Source: Anastatus disparis (lineage: Eukaryota > Arthropoda > Insecta > Hymenoptera > Eupelmidae). Taken from it: a stretch of DNA of 64,000 nt. The position numbers and the translations under genes were made by a program. Below the pieces are notes generated by a model. The model was not told where the DNA came from. It ran no database searches and saw nothing but the letters and a program-made list of their open reading frames with translations. Shown one piece after another: positions 34,168 through 47,400 of this stretch; positions within the stretch are counted from its first letter, which is position 1; each line of letters begins with the position of its first letter. The stretch spans positions 154,001-218,000 of the forward strand of contig JAFFSR010000353.1 of assembly GCA_017163975.1 (NCBI GenBank), read 5' to 3'.

Positions 34168-35965
34168 ATGGCTAATTCAAATTTTCAACCTTTTTTAAAC
34201 TGCGCTGGTACATCCAATAACAGTTTTAACCATACGTGTAATGGATCTCAAGATAATTTCTGTTATGTATGTTCAGAATATATCAAAAATGTTTTGATAT
34301 TGAGATTTCTCAACAGGATAAAATTTGGGTTCCTCATTATATATGTGTTTCATGTTATGCCATGATGAATCGATACAACACCAGTCAGACTAGGTCCAAA
34401 TTAAAATTTACTATACCTACAAAGTGGAAGGAACCAAAAGATGAAAATGATTGCTATTTTTGTGTAACAAAGATACAAGGTTTAGACAAGATACAGAAAA
34501 AAGGAATAGTATATCCTAATACTTCTTGTATAGAATTTCCATCCAAGAATTTTATAGATATTTTTGAAAATAAAGATTCGAGAGATAGTTTTACAACAGG
34601 CTTAGGGAATCTAAATGTAGATGAAAACTCGACAGATGAAACAACTGAAAATCTGATTGCCGCAGACGGAAGCTCATCAAATGAAGAAGATCTAAGTTCA
34701 CCTGAAGAACATTCTCTGGATAGTGATGAAGAGTATATTCCTAAGGGTGAAGAACGAACTGTTGAAAAGTTTGATCAAAAAAGTCTCAACGATTTATTTA
34801 GAAAGAGTGGTTTATCTAAGGAACAATCAGAGTTTATGGCTTCAGAGTTTAAGAGACGAAATATGTTGACAAAGGGTACTAAAGTATGTGCATATCGTAA
34901 TCGAGAAGAGCGCTTTAGAAATTATTTCAAGAATGATTCTAATATGGTTTATTGCACGGACGTGAAAGGTCTTATTGATGAATTGAAACCCAACATATAC
35001 AAACCTGAAAATTGGTGACTATTCATTGATTCATCAAAGCGCAGCCTTAAAGCAGTACTCCTCAATATCACAAATAAATATGCTCCTATACCATTAGCAC
35101 ATTCAACAGTACTTAAAGAAGAGTATTCCAATCTTGAACTACTTTTAACGAAAATAAAATATAGAGAACATAAATGGCAAATATGTGGCGATTTAAAGAT
35201 TTTATCTATGATACTTGGACAACAATCTGGATTTACGAAGTACCCATGTTATTTATGCATGTTTGATAGCAGAGATAGAGAAAAACACTATAAAAAGAAA
35301 ATTTGGCCATCAAGAGAATCGTTTGAACCTGGAAAACAGAATGTTATAAAAGATCCACTCGTTAATCCTTCGAAAATTTTGATACCGCCTCTGCATATAA
35401 AGCTTGGATTGATAAAGCAATTAGTTAAAGCTTTGGACAAGGACGGTCAATGCTTCCAATATATAAGCAAAGTATTTCCCCATAAATCTGATGCTAAATT
35501 AAATGAAGGTATTTTTGATGGTCCTGAACTTTATTTAGAGACGAAAACTTTGAACAAAGCATGACTGATGTTGAAAAGGCAGCATGGTTAAGTTTTAAAG
35601 AGGTATCGACGAAATTTTTGGGTAATGCCAAAGACACGAATTATAAAGCTATTGTGAAAAGAATGGTACGTAATTTTGAAAAATTGGGTTGTCTAATGAA
35701 CTTAAAACTTCATTTTCTTGATTCACACGTTGATCAGTTTCCTGAAAATAACGGAGACTTTAGTGAAGAGCATGGTGAACGATTTCACCAAGATTTAAAG
35801 GAGTTTGAACGTAGATTTCAAGGAAACTGGGATATCAACATGTTAGCAGATTACTGCTGGATGATAAAAAGAGAAACAGCTGCGAAAAAAGGACAAAAAC
35901 GTGTCAGAAATCCACTACATCGGTCATTCGAAGAGAAACGTGTACGTAAGCGTAAGCCAATTTAA
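34168..35965 (+). pseudogene. Multicopy arthropod mobile-element protein, disrupted
   Basis: Begins at ATG 34168. The N-terminal part has three CxxC pairs (CYVC, CVSC, CYFC), so it is likely zinc-binding. Then come an acidic stretch (SSPEEHSLDSDEEY), a conserved block LFIDSSKRSLKAVLL, GQQSGFTKYPCYLC, ILIPPLHIKLGL, and in the last part EEHGERFHQDLKEFERRFQGNW and MLADYCWMIKR. Breaks: a frameshift near 34285, TGA at 35016-35018 (CGA in the other copy), and a frame switch at 35561-35564. Unnamed proteins with these blocks are multicopy in many arthropods. Function is unknown; a transposase or other mobile-element protein is likely from context. Confidence 0.78.
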
Positions 35966-37539
35966 AAAAACATCGGAAGAGAGAGAGAGAGAGAGAGAGA
36001 GACAAACATAGACAAAATGTTAAGTTTAACGTACACAAAAGGCTAAGTTAATATCTTGAATTTACAGTCAATGCTGTGAAAGACTCTAAAATTAGTATTT
36101 CAGACGTAAAATTTTTAAAAAATCGATAAATTTATCATATACAGTTCTTGTCACCGCCCTCTAGAAGTAGTTTTTACACAATCTGACTTCAAATTCATGA
36201 TCAGATATCTGAAAAACCCCCAGGATAGTATTTCCAATGTTTATCGACTCTTCAAAAGACGCATGATTAAATTTTAATATTGTTTAAATCCATTTTAGGC
36301 AATATTTCGACTTTTACCGATTTCCTCATCTTTTCAGCCCCATACAGAGGACTAGAATCGCGTTAAAAAAATTTGAAGGTATGGTTTCCCGTGTATTTTT
36401 TCCCGTAGAATTCGATTTTGAAGTCCAATTAACCGTATCTCATGATTTGTTTTTTCTAGACTCGGAAAACCGCAAAAAAACCGTAAAAAATGAGGTTTTT
36501 TCAATAAAACTCTGAGAAAAGGTAGGAAAACCCTATATTTTTATTACAGATTCGGATTCAGCGTCGAAAAATACATGGGAATATGTATGTCCGGTCAAAA
36601 GTCCAGACAATTTTTTTCATTTTGTGGGCCTGTGTTATTAATTTTGTATTTTACTAAATTTTTGGATATTATTTAAATGAAACTTTTCTAAACCTTTTAT
36701 TGAAAATTTTTTTATGCATAATTCTTTTTTTAAACTTTTTCTTTGATGCAAATAAAATATTTTTAAATCTAAGGCTGTATTCACAGTAGCATGGAAATTC
36801 GGCAATTCAAAATTCCACCTGTGATAAATTAATAACGGTAAAATTTGCTCCAGTATGCTGAATCGTGGTTCATGATTATTCTTGAATCAACCATACGATA
36901 CAAAATAACAATTTGATATTTTTTTATTTGTCGAGTATTTTATATAGAATAGGAGTAAATACGTATAACAAGCCATATAAAGATACCGAGTAAACATTTC
37001 ACTATTACACAGTAGCTTTTTTTGTGACCGTTTCATTAATTATAAAAATACTTGATATCAACCGAAGATCGTTCTAGCAAATGTAATATGCATGCGAAAA
37101 CAGCTTGCATAAATTATTCACACTCGTGAAAAATCCTGTGCTTTTAAATCCGATTGCTACAAGTGAGCGTTTAAAAGATGTATCCTCGATATACTTATAT
37201 TTTATACAAGTTCTCAAAAATAGCCCTAGCGTCAATCGCATTAGACGTGCATGTATGATACGATATAACCTATCTATTTACACGTGTTTTCTTGACTCAG
37301 TATAATATTATATACATAGTATGATACGACATAACCAAGCTATTTACACGTGCATTCATGATTCGGTATACGATTATATATAACCTGGTATACGCGTATC
37401 AATAGCTAGGTATAAGCTTACAGTAGTATCCTCGGTATGCATATACGTATAAATAACCAAGCTATTAACACGCGCACACACACCTTGGCATAGTAATCTC
37501 AGTACGCATACACGCACAAATAACCAAGCTATTTACATG

Positions 37540-38740
37540 CGCATACTCACCGCGGTATGAACAGCTCGGTACACTAGCATATTAACCACGCTAAATACAC
37601 ACCGCGGTATGAACAGCTTGGTATACTAGCATATCAACCACGCTAAATACACACCGCTGTATAAACAGCTCGGTATACTAGTATATTAACCGTGCTAAAT
37701 ATACACCGCCGTATAAACAGCTCGTTATACTAGTATATTAACCGCGTTAAATATACACCGCGTTATAAACAGCTCGGTATACTAGCATATTAACCATGCT
37801 AAATATATACCACGGTATAAACAGCTCGGTATACTAGCTTATTAACCACGCTAAATATACACCACGGTAGAAACAGCTCGGTACACTAGTATGCCGCGCT
37901 ATTTACCCGCGTATACATGCCTCGCTATACGAGCATACGTGTATAAAAATAGCTCGGCATACTAGCATATTAACCGCGCTAAATATACACCACAGTATAA
38001 ACAGCTCGGTACAATAGTATGCCGTGCTATTTACCCGCGTATACATGCCTCGCTGTACGAGCATACGTGTATAAAAATAGCTTGGTACACTAGCATATTA
38101 ACCGCGCTAAATATACACCACGGTATAAACAGCTCGGTACAATATTATTCCGCGCTATTTATCCGCGTATACATGCCTCGCTATACGAGCATAGACAACG
38201 AGGCATATGTGTATAAAAATAGCTCGGTATACTAGCATATTAACCGCGCTAAATATACACCACGGTATAAACAGCTCGGTACAATAGTATGCCGCGCTAT
38301 TTACCCACGTATACAGGCCTCGCTATACGAGCATACGTGTATAAAAATAGCTCGGTATACTAGCATATTAACCGCGCTAAATATACACCACGGTATAAAC
38401 AGCTCGGTACAATAGTATGCCGCGCTATTTACCCGCGTATATATGCCTCGCTATACGAGCATAGACAACGAGGCATACGTGTATAAATGTAGCTCGGTAT
38501 ACTAGCATATTAACCGCGTTAAATATACACCACGGTATAAACAGCTCGGTACAATAATATGCCGCGCTATTTACCCGCGTATACATGCCTCGCTATACGA
38601 GCATAGACAATGAGGTATACGTGTATAAAAACAGCTCGGTACAATAGTATGCCGCGCTATTCAGCTGCGTTTACATGCCTCGCTATACGAGCATAGACAA
38701 CGAGGTATACGTGTATAAAAATAGCTCGGTATACACGTAT
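37540..38740. repeat. Tandem array in left arm of foldback
   Basis: Repeats of ~55-60 bp, typified by GGTATACTAGCATATTAACC and CGCTAAATATACACC. Toward the centre they combine with CGCGCTATTTACCCGCGTAT and CCTCGCTATACGAGCATA into higher-order units of ~115-170 bp. The units are strongly enriched in TATAC, CGCG and TACG steps. Confidence 0.85.
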
Positions 38741-39069
38741 ATACACCTAGGTTAACACATATGAACGCACGTATATTGTGTGTGTCACGTTGATAATTTT
38801 ATACTCGTCTCAAAGTTCGTCTGCATGTGTTCCTTGATGCATCATGTATGTTCTCATATGAATACGTGCAATCAAACTTTAATATTTATTCAAATTAAGA
38901 AAAGGAGTTAAGAAATGTTTTATTTTTTTTTTCCTCTGTGATAATTTATTTAGTTCTTCTGTGATAGTTTATGGTAAGAAATTGATGAGTTTTCAGTTGT
39001 TTTTTAGAGGTTATGATATTGATATACACAAGTTAAATTATTCTGTAAATATACTGTATGAAGCATTAT

Positions 39070-39640
39070 ATTTCTGATTTTTTTTAAATGATTGATAAAA
39101 TATTGAACTTATTTAATTTCAATATAGCATTAAAATGATGAAATAATTAATTAGAAAAACAAATAGATATTTTAATTGATAATTTTTTTTGTTAAAACAG
39201 TGAATTAATTTTATTGAATCAATCTTCGCGACATTTAGTAAGTCAAATATTTATTTAAAAATACAAAATATTATTTGATTCAGTTACTAAATGCATATTG
39301 ATGTAATGAAATAAGCAATTAGAAAAACAAATATGCATTTGAATAAATAAAAAATTTTTTTAAAACAATAAATTAATTTTATTCAACCAATATTTGTGAT
39401 GTTAAGTAGAATCAAATATTTATTTTAAAAAATGAAATATTTATTTGACTCAATTAAAATATTTGTATTAATGTAACAAAATATTTTATGTGCCGCCCGC
39501 ACCTAAGGGATTTCATTGATTCAATTAAGCCTTACTTGATCCAAATAAATTTCTCTCAGTGTAGTATCATCTAATATTACTATTTTGTCAATTATTTGAA
39601 AAAAAAATCATAAATATAATGCTTTATACAGTATATATAC
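39070..39640. other. Central loop of the 5.1 kb palindrome
   Basis: AT-rich. It contains about three diverged copies of a ~150-170 bp unit (AATTAATTTTATTSAA..., TCAAATATTTATTT). No ORF. Confidence 0.6.
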
Positions 39641-39949
39641 AAAATGATTTAACTTGTGTATATCAATATCATAACCTCTAAGAAACAAATGAAAACTCAT
39701 CAATTTCTTACCATAAACTATCACAGAGGAACTAAATAAATTATCACAGAGAAAAAAAAAATAAAACGTTTCTTAACTCCTTTTCTTAATTTAAATAAAT
39801 ATTAAAGTTTGATTGCACGCATTCATATGAGAACATACATGATGCATCTAGGAACACATGCAGACGAACTTTGAGACGAGTATAAAATTATCAACGTGAC
39901 ACACGCAATATACGTGCGTTCATATGTGTTAACCTAGGAGTATATACGT

Positions 39950-41130
39950 GTATACCGAGCTATTTTTATACACGTATACCTCGTTGTCTATGCTCGTATA
40001 GCAAGGCATGTAAACGCGGCTAAATAGCGCGGCATACTATTGTACCGAGCTGTTTTTATACACGTATACCTCGTTGTCTATGCTCGTATAGCGAGGCATG
40101 TATACGCGGGTAAATAGCGCGGCATATTATTGTACCGAGCTGTTTATACCGTGGTGTATATTTAACACGGTTAATATGCTAGTATACCGAGCTACATTTA
40201 TACACGTATGCCTCGTTGTCTATGCTCGTATAGCGAGGCATGTATACGCGGGTAAATAGCGCGGCATACTATTGTACCGAGCTGTTTATACCGTGGTGTA
40301 TATTTAGCGCGGTTAATATGTTAGTATGCCGAGCTATTTTTATACACGTATGCTCGTATAGCGAGGCATGTATACGCGGGTAAATAGCGCGGCATACTAG
40401 TGTACCGAGCTGTTTATACCGTGGTGTATATTTAGCGCGGTTAATATGCTAGTATACCAAGCTATTTTTATACACATACGCCTCGTTGTCTATGCTCGTA
40501 TAGCGAGGCATGTATACGCGGGTAAATAGCGCGGAATAATATTGTACCGAGCTGTTTATACCGTAGTGTATATTTAGCGCGGTTAATATGCTAGTGTATT
40601 GAGCTATTTTTATACACGTATGCTTCTACAGCGAGGCATGTATACGCGGGTAAATAGCGCGGCATACTATTGTACCGAGCTCTTTATACCGTGGTGTATA
40701 TTTAGCGTGGTTAATATGCTAGTATATCGAGCTATTTTTATACACGTATGCTCGTATAGCGAGGCATGTATACACGGGTAAATAGCGCGGCATACTAGTG
40801 TACCGAGCTGTTTCTACCGTGGTGTATATTAAGCGTGGTTAATAAGCTAGTATACCGAGCTATTTATACCGTGGTATATATTTAGCATGGTTAATATGCT
40901 AGTATACCGAGCTGTTTATAACGCGGTGTATATTTAGCGCGGTTAATATACTAGTATAACGAGCTGTTTATACGGCAGTGTATATTTAGCGCGGTTAATA
41001 TACTAGTATACCGAGCTGTTTATACCGCGGTGCGTATTTAGCGTGGTTGATATGCTAGTATACCAAGCTGTTTATACCGCGGTGTGTATTTAGCTTGGTT
41101 AATATGCTAGTGTACCGAGCTGTTCATACC
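39950..41130. repeat. Tandem array in right arm of foldback
   Basis: Reverse-complement counterpart of the left array, with the same unit types in mirrored order and small unit-number differences. Confidence 0.85.
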
Positions 41131-41914
41131 GCGGTGAGTATACGCATGTGAATAGCTTGGTTATTTGCGCGTGTATGCGTATTGAGATTACTATGCCGAG
41201 GTGTGTGTGCGCGTGTTAATAGCTTGGTTATTTATACGTATATGCATACCGAGGATACTACTGTAAGCTTATACCTAGCTATTGATACGCGTATACCAGG
41301 TTATATATAATCGTATACCGAATCATGAATGCACGTGTAAATAGCTTGGTTATGTCGTATCATACTATGTATATAATATCATACTGAGTCAAGAAAACAC
41401 GTGTAAATAGATAGGTTATATCGTATCATACATGCACGTCTAATGCGATTGACGCTAGGGCTATTTTTGAGAACTTGTATAAAATATAAGTATATCGAGG
41501 ATACATCTTTTAAACGCTCACTTGTAGCAATCGGATTTAAAACCACGGGATTTTTCACGAGTGTGAATAATTTATGCAAGCTCTTTTCGCATGCATATTA
41601 CATTTGCTAGAACGATCTTCGGTTGATATCAAGTATTTTTATAATTAATGAAACGGTCACAAAAAAAGCTACTGTGTAATAATGAAATGTTTACTCGGTA
41701 TCTCTATATGGCTTGTTATACGTATTTACTCCTATTGTATATAAAATACTTAACAAATAAAAAAATATCAAATTGTTATTTTGTATCGTATGGTTGATTC
41801 AAGAATAATCATGAACCACGATTCAGCATACTGGAGCAAATTTTACCGTTATTAATTTATCACAGGTGGAATTTTGAATTGCCAAACTTCCATGCTACTG
41901 TGAATACAGCCTAA

Positions 41915-43730
41915 TATATTTCTTTCAATTACAAAAAGTTCAAATCAATTTTTTGCTGTCTAACAGCGTCCACTTTATGATAAATAAATAATTCTCATTA
42001 TGACAAAAACTGTTTTAACTTATAGACAGCCTAATAATAATGAGAAAAAAAATCGGAAAAATATTACCAACCTATAAAATTATTGATGTCTTATCACATA
42101 TCAGATGGAGAATGGTGCAGAACCAGTTTTTTTATCTCCGAAGTTATTTATATTGAAAATTTTTTGGCATCCAGAATCCCTTTTTCTATTCTTTGTTAGA
42201 AATACATTTAGCTAAACCGTTACAGCATGCACTCACAATTTCTCTTCTTTTGGTTTACTGGTGTACGATCTGCGCGTGCGCAACTTCTGCTTCGTCCTTC
42301 TTACTAAAAATTACACTAAAAATTAAACTAAATAAAAATTATTTCTTTCATAAATTTTTTCGCAACTTTTATGTGTATTATATTGACATACACATACACA
42401 CGTATATACACACTTATATAATAATAAAATGTAGCCCGAATGATAACACGATTAGTAATGAAATACTAATAATAGTTTAAAAAAGAATAAAATCACAAAA
42501 TAATATCGTTAACTTTTTGAACTTTTGATATTTCATCAAACATCAAATTCATACATAAGATGGACAATGATAAACCGCCAATATTTTGATATTCCAATTT
42601 TTGTCCTAAAAACTCTGTATTCAAATAATAAAGAAATTTAAATTGTAATCCTTTTTTTACGCTCTATCAAAAAAGACGATATAAACATTGCAGATTACAG
42701 CGTGATCTGGTTACAGTTTGCTTGCACGATTCCTCTATGCTTTTCCGGTATACCGTCTGCGCGTGCGCCACTTATGCTTTGTCCTTCTTACACTTGTGCA
42801 AGACTAATAAATTAAATATCCTTTATTTTAGAACCTTTTTTGTTTCTATTTTAATTGTAATATTAGTACTACATGTTATTTCTTATTTATTTTTTTTTAA
42901 AGTGATGTACTAGAGAATATGTTTAATACGTAGTTACCAACATTGCAGTTTCTCAAATTTTTAATCTTTATTTAAAAATTTTCTGAAATATCTCTATATT
43001 ATGCTTTTTATTAATTAAAATAGAAGGCTGTAATATAGAGATATTTTTAAAAAATTTTAATTAAGAATGAAAAATTTTAAAAACTGTAATGTCGATATTT
43101 TACATCCCCTTAAACTAAAATTTATTGTAAAACTTAATGCTAATATATATGTGTATTAATTTTTTTAGTTATCTATTTTTATATAACGGATATTGGAAAA
43201 CGCAGAATTCTATTGGGTAACCCCGTTGTTTCAGCCATTCTCATTGAAGAATTTAAAAAATATTCTACGCGACCTGATGTCCGTTCAAGTTTTAAAATAA
43301 GAGAAACAACAAAATTATGTATTAAAATAGTTTTAATATTTGTTTATTACGATTAAAAAAGTCATAAAAAAGTTATTAATATTTTTATATGATTAATTAT
43401 AGGAATGTTTTGCTAAATAGAATATATTTAAAATTTTTTACTTTTTGAGATTCTTATTCTAAATTTATAAAAAACTTACTACATTGCATAAACTTCTCCA
43501 AAATATACTATACAAATTTTTTTTGGACTATTGAGATTAAAAAAATATTTACTTTGATAAAAATCTTATATTTGTTAGAAAAAAAATTTTTAATAAGTAA
43601 TCAATGAAAAAAATACGAAAATATATTTAATAATTTATTTTTAATTTAATCATCAATTCCATCAGAATAATGGCTTAGAGTCCACATGAAATAATTTAAT
43701 TAAAAAGTAAAATTTCCATTACAATTTTTA
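41915..43730. other. AT-rich region, no gene; two diverged repeat copies
   Basis: Blocks at about 42180-42320 and 42670-42815 share CTGCGCGTGCGC followed by TTTGTCCTTCTTAC-like sequence and a leading gttacag. They look like two old copies of one repeat of ~140 bp. The rest shows nothing recognisable. Confidence 0.5.
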
Positions 43731-44112
43731 TTAAGGAGATGTAAAACGGACACTACACCTGTACTTATAGATATTAGCTTCCTTTCTATTTTATTGCTGA
43801 ATTTCCAGAAAAAAAATGCATTAGCTTGTAGTATGTACCATGATGATTATTTTGATAAGTTTTCAAATGAATTCATTCATTAGCTTTTGAGATATTTGGA
43901 TTCCTGTACAAAACTGAAAAATTTTAATAAATAATATTGAAACCCAAAATTCTCAATAATTAATGAATGAATTCATTTAAAAATCTAACTGAATAATCTT
44001 CATGGTACATACTACAACTTAATGCATTTTTTTATTGAAAATTTTGCAATAAAATGTAAAGATAGTGAATATTTATGAGTACAGGTGTAGTGTCCATTTT
44101 ACATCCCCTTAA
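43731..44112. mobile_element. TTAA hairpin MITE, different TIR family (copy E)
   Basis: TTAA at 43731-43734 and 44109-44112. Ends GGAGATGTAAAACGGACACT and the inverse, and the whole element folds back. It shares the TTAA target with the GAGG-ended MITEs but not their terminal sequence. Confidence 0.82.
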
Positions 44113-44297
44113 GTGAAATTTAATAAAAATTAGTCAAATAAAAAATGCTTTTATTAAATGTTTTCACTATTGCTAAAATTATTGATAGCAAATATCTAAT
44201 ATTTTTTATACATTACTTTATCAGATTTAACATTTAGTTTGGAAATAATTAAAAATAATTTACGAGAAAAAAAATGTTTTTGTGACAATGATATTAT

Positions 44298-44910
44298 TGT
44301 TGCGTTATGAGGTCTTACAGCTTGATCTCGAATCCACGAGTGTGTAAACCTTATGTGTTAACTTAATAAGACACAAAAATATTCTTTTTAAAGTAAAATA
44401 ATCTAAGTTTATTAAAAGAAATATACAAATACAAGTTATTCGTTATGACTGCCTGCTCGAGAGGCTAAGCAAAGAGTGACGAAGGTACAAAATTTTCTAT
44501 GCTAGAAAGGTTAGTATAATAAAAAAATGACAGCGTCGTTTGAGTACAAAAACACAAATTCCTACTCTTACGAATCTAAATTGTCATATAAATAAAGAAC
44601 GTTAGTTGAGATCAAGGGTTTTTCCGGCAATAAAAGACTCGTACTAATTACTACGTGTTTTCCGTTATGTTATAAATATATAAAACTCAATAGTACCTTT
44701 TTCTTATATTAAAGAATATATTCCTTTTACACAGAATAAAGATTAAGAATAAGCAAAAATATGTGAAACTTTAAAGCTTTAAGATAGATATGTTAGACTT
44801 AAATTATATATTTTATTACGGTATTTTAGTAGAAAAAATTTGTTTTTAAATTTTTTGTCCCTTCTTTTTAATGATCTCGAAAGAAAATATATTTTTCTGT
44901 TGCACGGCAA
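44298..44910 (-). repeat. BEL/Pao 3' LTR
   Basis: 613 bp between TGTTGCGTTATG and GCACGGCA on the plus strand, the intact version of the split 5' LTR. The two differ by several substitutions and small indels. Confidence 0.88.
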
Positions 44911-45086
44911 AATACCGGCCGCCTTGAACGGTCAAGTTCAAATGAATAAATGATATATGATTAAAATTTATAAGATACATAAATGAAATACAAAAAAAGT
45001 TAATGTTCAATACAGTGACGAATTACGCTAAATTAATATGAAATACAAAGTCATAATGTTCACGCTAAATACAAATTTTCTTAAAT

Positions 45087-46010
45087 TTAATATTCTAAAA
45101 ATGTTTCCGTAGTTAGATCCGATACTAATTCAATGTGTATGGCTTTAGTGGCAAAGCATACAAATATAGCTACATAGACCTTTTCTTTATTACGGTTACG
45201 ATAACGTTTTTCTTTAACGAAAAATGGACCGCAATAGTCTATACCTGTGTGCAAAAAGGGACGCTCGAATTTAATACGATTTTCGGGCAAGTTTATCATT
45301 AGATAATTAGATGAGGTTGGGTTGGCTCTAAAGCATTTAATACATTGACGAATAATTTTTCTTATTGAATTGTGAGCATTACTAATCCAATAATTTTGTC
45401 TAATTGCATTTAAGACCGCATGTACACCAGCATGAAAATTTTTTAAATGCGTTTCTTGAATTATCAAATTGGTGACATGATGATTTTTAGGGAACAAGGC
45501 TTGATGTTTCTGATTGTTGTTAAGCTGCTTCGATAATGATAATCGATCTCCTACCCTTAAAATACCTTTTGCGTCAACAAAGGGATTTAAAGGTACGAGA
45601 TTACCAATAACCGTTTTAGATTCTCTCAATAGACATATTTCTTTAGAAAATGTTTGCTCTTGAACTTGTTTTATAATAACATCAACAGCTGTTTGTAATT
45701 CGGTTGTATTTAGCGGTTCTGCTTGATTGAATTTGTTCAAGTTTAAGATAGCTTGATCATTTTTATTTTGTTTTCGATCGGATATGATTTTTCGACAATT
45801 GTTATAAAATCTAAAACAATATGCAATGACACGTCTTAATCTATTAAATGTTGAAAAGCGTTCGAATATTTCGTTAGTATTCGATTGTACGGTTATAAAT
45901 GATATAGTTGGTTTGCATTCTGGAATTGCAGTATTAACGATTTCAAATATTGGCCAGTCGCTTTCATCGTTACTTAGCCAATGAGGACCGTTATGCCAAA
46001 GATTATTTTT
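45087..46010 (-). pseudogene. pol: BEL/Pao integrase, C-terminal deletion
   Basis: Zinc-binding HHCC (THLKNFHAGVH ... RQCIKC) and the first catalytic Asp (TGIDYCGPF) are present. The frame then stops at TTETFLEY and the 3' noncoding DNA begins, so the second Asp, the Glu and the C-terminal domain are missing. Upstream it continues in frame with RNase H through a TAA at 46011-46013. Confidence 0.85.
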
Positions 46011-46013
46011 TTA

Positions 46014-46511
46014 AAGTTGCGCAGGCGTAAGTACACGAGAAATCAAATCCGCTGGATTATCGCGCGATGGTACATGATGCCATTGAGATGAGTTAGTGTA
46101 CGATTGAATTCCAGAAACGCGGCTACTAACAAACGTTTCAAGTATGTGCGGCGATCCATTGTTGATCCATTGTAAAGTAATAGTGGAGTTGAACCAAAAA
46201 ACTATTTTATCGAATTTACAATTGTGTAAGGAAACTTCTACAACCCTAAATAATTGTACTACTAATTGGGCTGCTGATAGTTCTAATCGAGGTAAAGTTA
46301 ATGATTTCAAGGGTGCAACGCGAGATTTTGCACATAGTAGTTGCACTAAACATTCGTTATTTTCGATATACAATCTAATATAAATACATGTACCGTAGGC
46401 CTTTTCCCTAGCATCACAGAAACAATGTAGTTGTAAATTATTATAATCGGTAATAATCGTTTTTTTGCTAAAGTGTGCATCATGAATTAACGGTAGTTCA
46501 CTAGTAAAAGT
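46014..46511 (-). pseudogene. pol: BEL/Pao RNase H region
   Basis: RNase H-like features in order: CFCDA (active-site Asp), LPRLELSAAQL, a TITLQWI block and HHVPSRDNPADLISR. In frame with both neighbours except for flanking nonsense codons (TAA at 46512-46514 and 46011-46013). Confidence 0.85.
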
Positions 46512-47028
46512 TTACCAAGCTGTAAATATATTTAAGGGGACCGATTCATTCCAGTCGACCTTTAATTGCCATAATTGCTGCATTAAAATTTTTGCCTTTA
46601 CAATGACTGGCCCAAGTAGACCGAGAGGGTCGAAAAGACGAGCAATTTGGGATAAGATTTCCCTTTTAGTTACCTTTGTTGTTTGTTTGGGCGTATTTGC
46701 GGTATAGGTAATAGCATCCATTTTTGCGTCCCAATAGACATCTAACGTTTTCCCTATATCGTCGATATTTAAGCTTAAATAAGATTGTTTTGACGTTTCA
46801 AAAAAATCAGAAACTAATCTTATATCGTTCGAAGCCCACTGCCTTGAGTTAAGACTGCCGTGACGCGTGAGAGATATCAAGTCGTTCCGCAGCTGTTTTG
46901 CTTCTGTTAGAGTTCTCGCACCGGTCAATAAATCGTCCATATAAAATTCTAGGCTTAAAACATGTGAAGTCTTTGGAGAGATTTCCGCCTCGTCAAGGGC
47001 ATGATGGAGCTCGCTACCTTCTAAAATA
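46512..47028 (-). pseudogene. pol: BEL/Pao reverse transcriptase, second part (YMDD)
   Basis: Begins right after an insertion. It contains FYMDDLLTGA, the RT active site in BEL/Pao form, and then LFDPLGLLGPVIVKAKILMQ, a typical BEL/Pao connection motif. Confidence 0.87.
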
Positions 47029-47400
47029 ATTCATCAATATTTTAATTTCAAGTTCACGAGTAAACGGTACATTAGATCGAGTTCTTTCATTACAGTGAGA
47101 AAATTTATAATATTAAACTTGAGTGCGGACAACTTACAGAATTTACCAAAACACCATACATAAAAAGTTATAAACAATTTTTCGGTATATAGTATTTTGA
47201 GGTTAGGTTTATCGAGTTCGATATCTAATTTGCATTCCAAGCTTATAAAAAAATAACACGTCCAAATGAATTTTTATTTTGACAAAAGTTATTGTATTAA
47301 TATAGCTTTAGTGCGGACAAGTCATTACAATTGTTTAAATTACAAATTTAAAAAGATAACAATAAAATAATAAAAGCAAAAATTGTGTCCAGCAGCTCCG
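47029..47400. other. Non-pol insertion inside BEL/Pao RT
   Basis: About 350 bp of AT-rich sequence without coding similarity separates the two RT halves. It has two GTGCGGACAA repeats (about 47124 and 47312). Its ends are not precisely defined. Confidence 0.5.

Larger units (their letters stand above)
31630..36634. mobile_element. Inverted-dimer element with ~2 kb arms
   Basis: Ends CACAGGCCCACAAAATGAAA (31630) and its complement (to 36634) are flanked by TTATTA on both sides (31624-31629 and 36635-36640), a candidate 6 bp TSD. Arms 31630 to about 33570 and about 34690-36634 are near-perfect inverted copies. Both contain the same coding region, so the arms are two copies of one gene facing away from the centre. 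The central ~1.1 kb holds the gene's 5' end for the right copy only. Confidence 0.82.
36773..41911. mobile_element. 5.1 kb palindrome with tandem-repeat arms (foldback element)
   Basis: Termini GGCTGTATTCACAGTAGCAT and the inverse are flanked by TAA on both sides (36770-36772 and 41912-41914). A 3 bp TWA duplication and these ends resemble PIF/Harbinger-type insertions, but this is tentative. Each ~2.3 kb arm holds a long tandem array, and pairing continues inward to about 39070 and 39640. There is no coding capacity. The architecture recalls Drosophila FB elements, whose arms are also built from tandem repeats. Confidence 0.85.

Noticed and set aside
37540..41130. CRISPR-like array
   Set aside because: Units are contiguous and mirrored without unique spacers, in a eukaryotic foldback.
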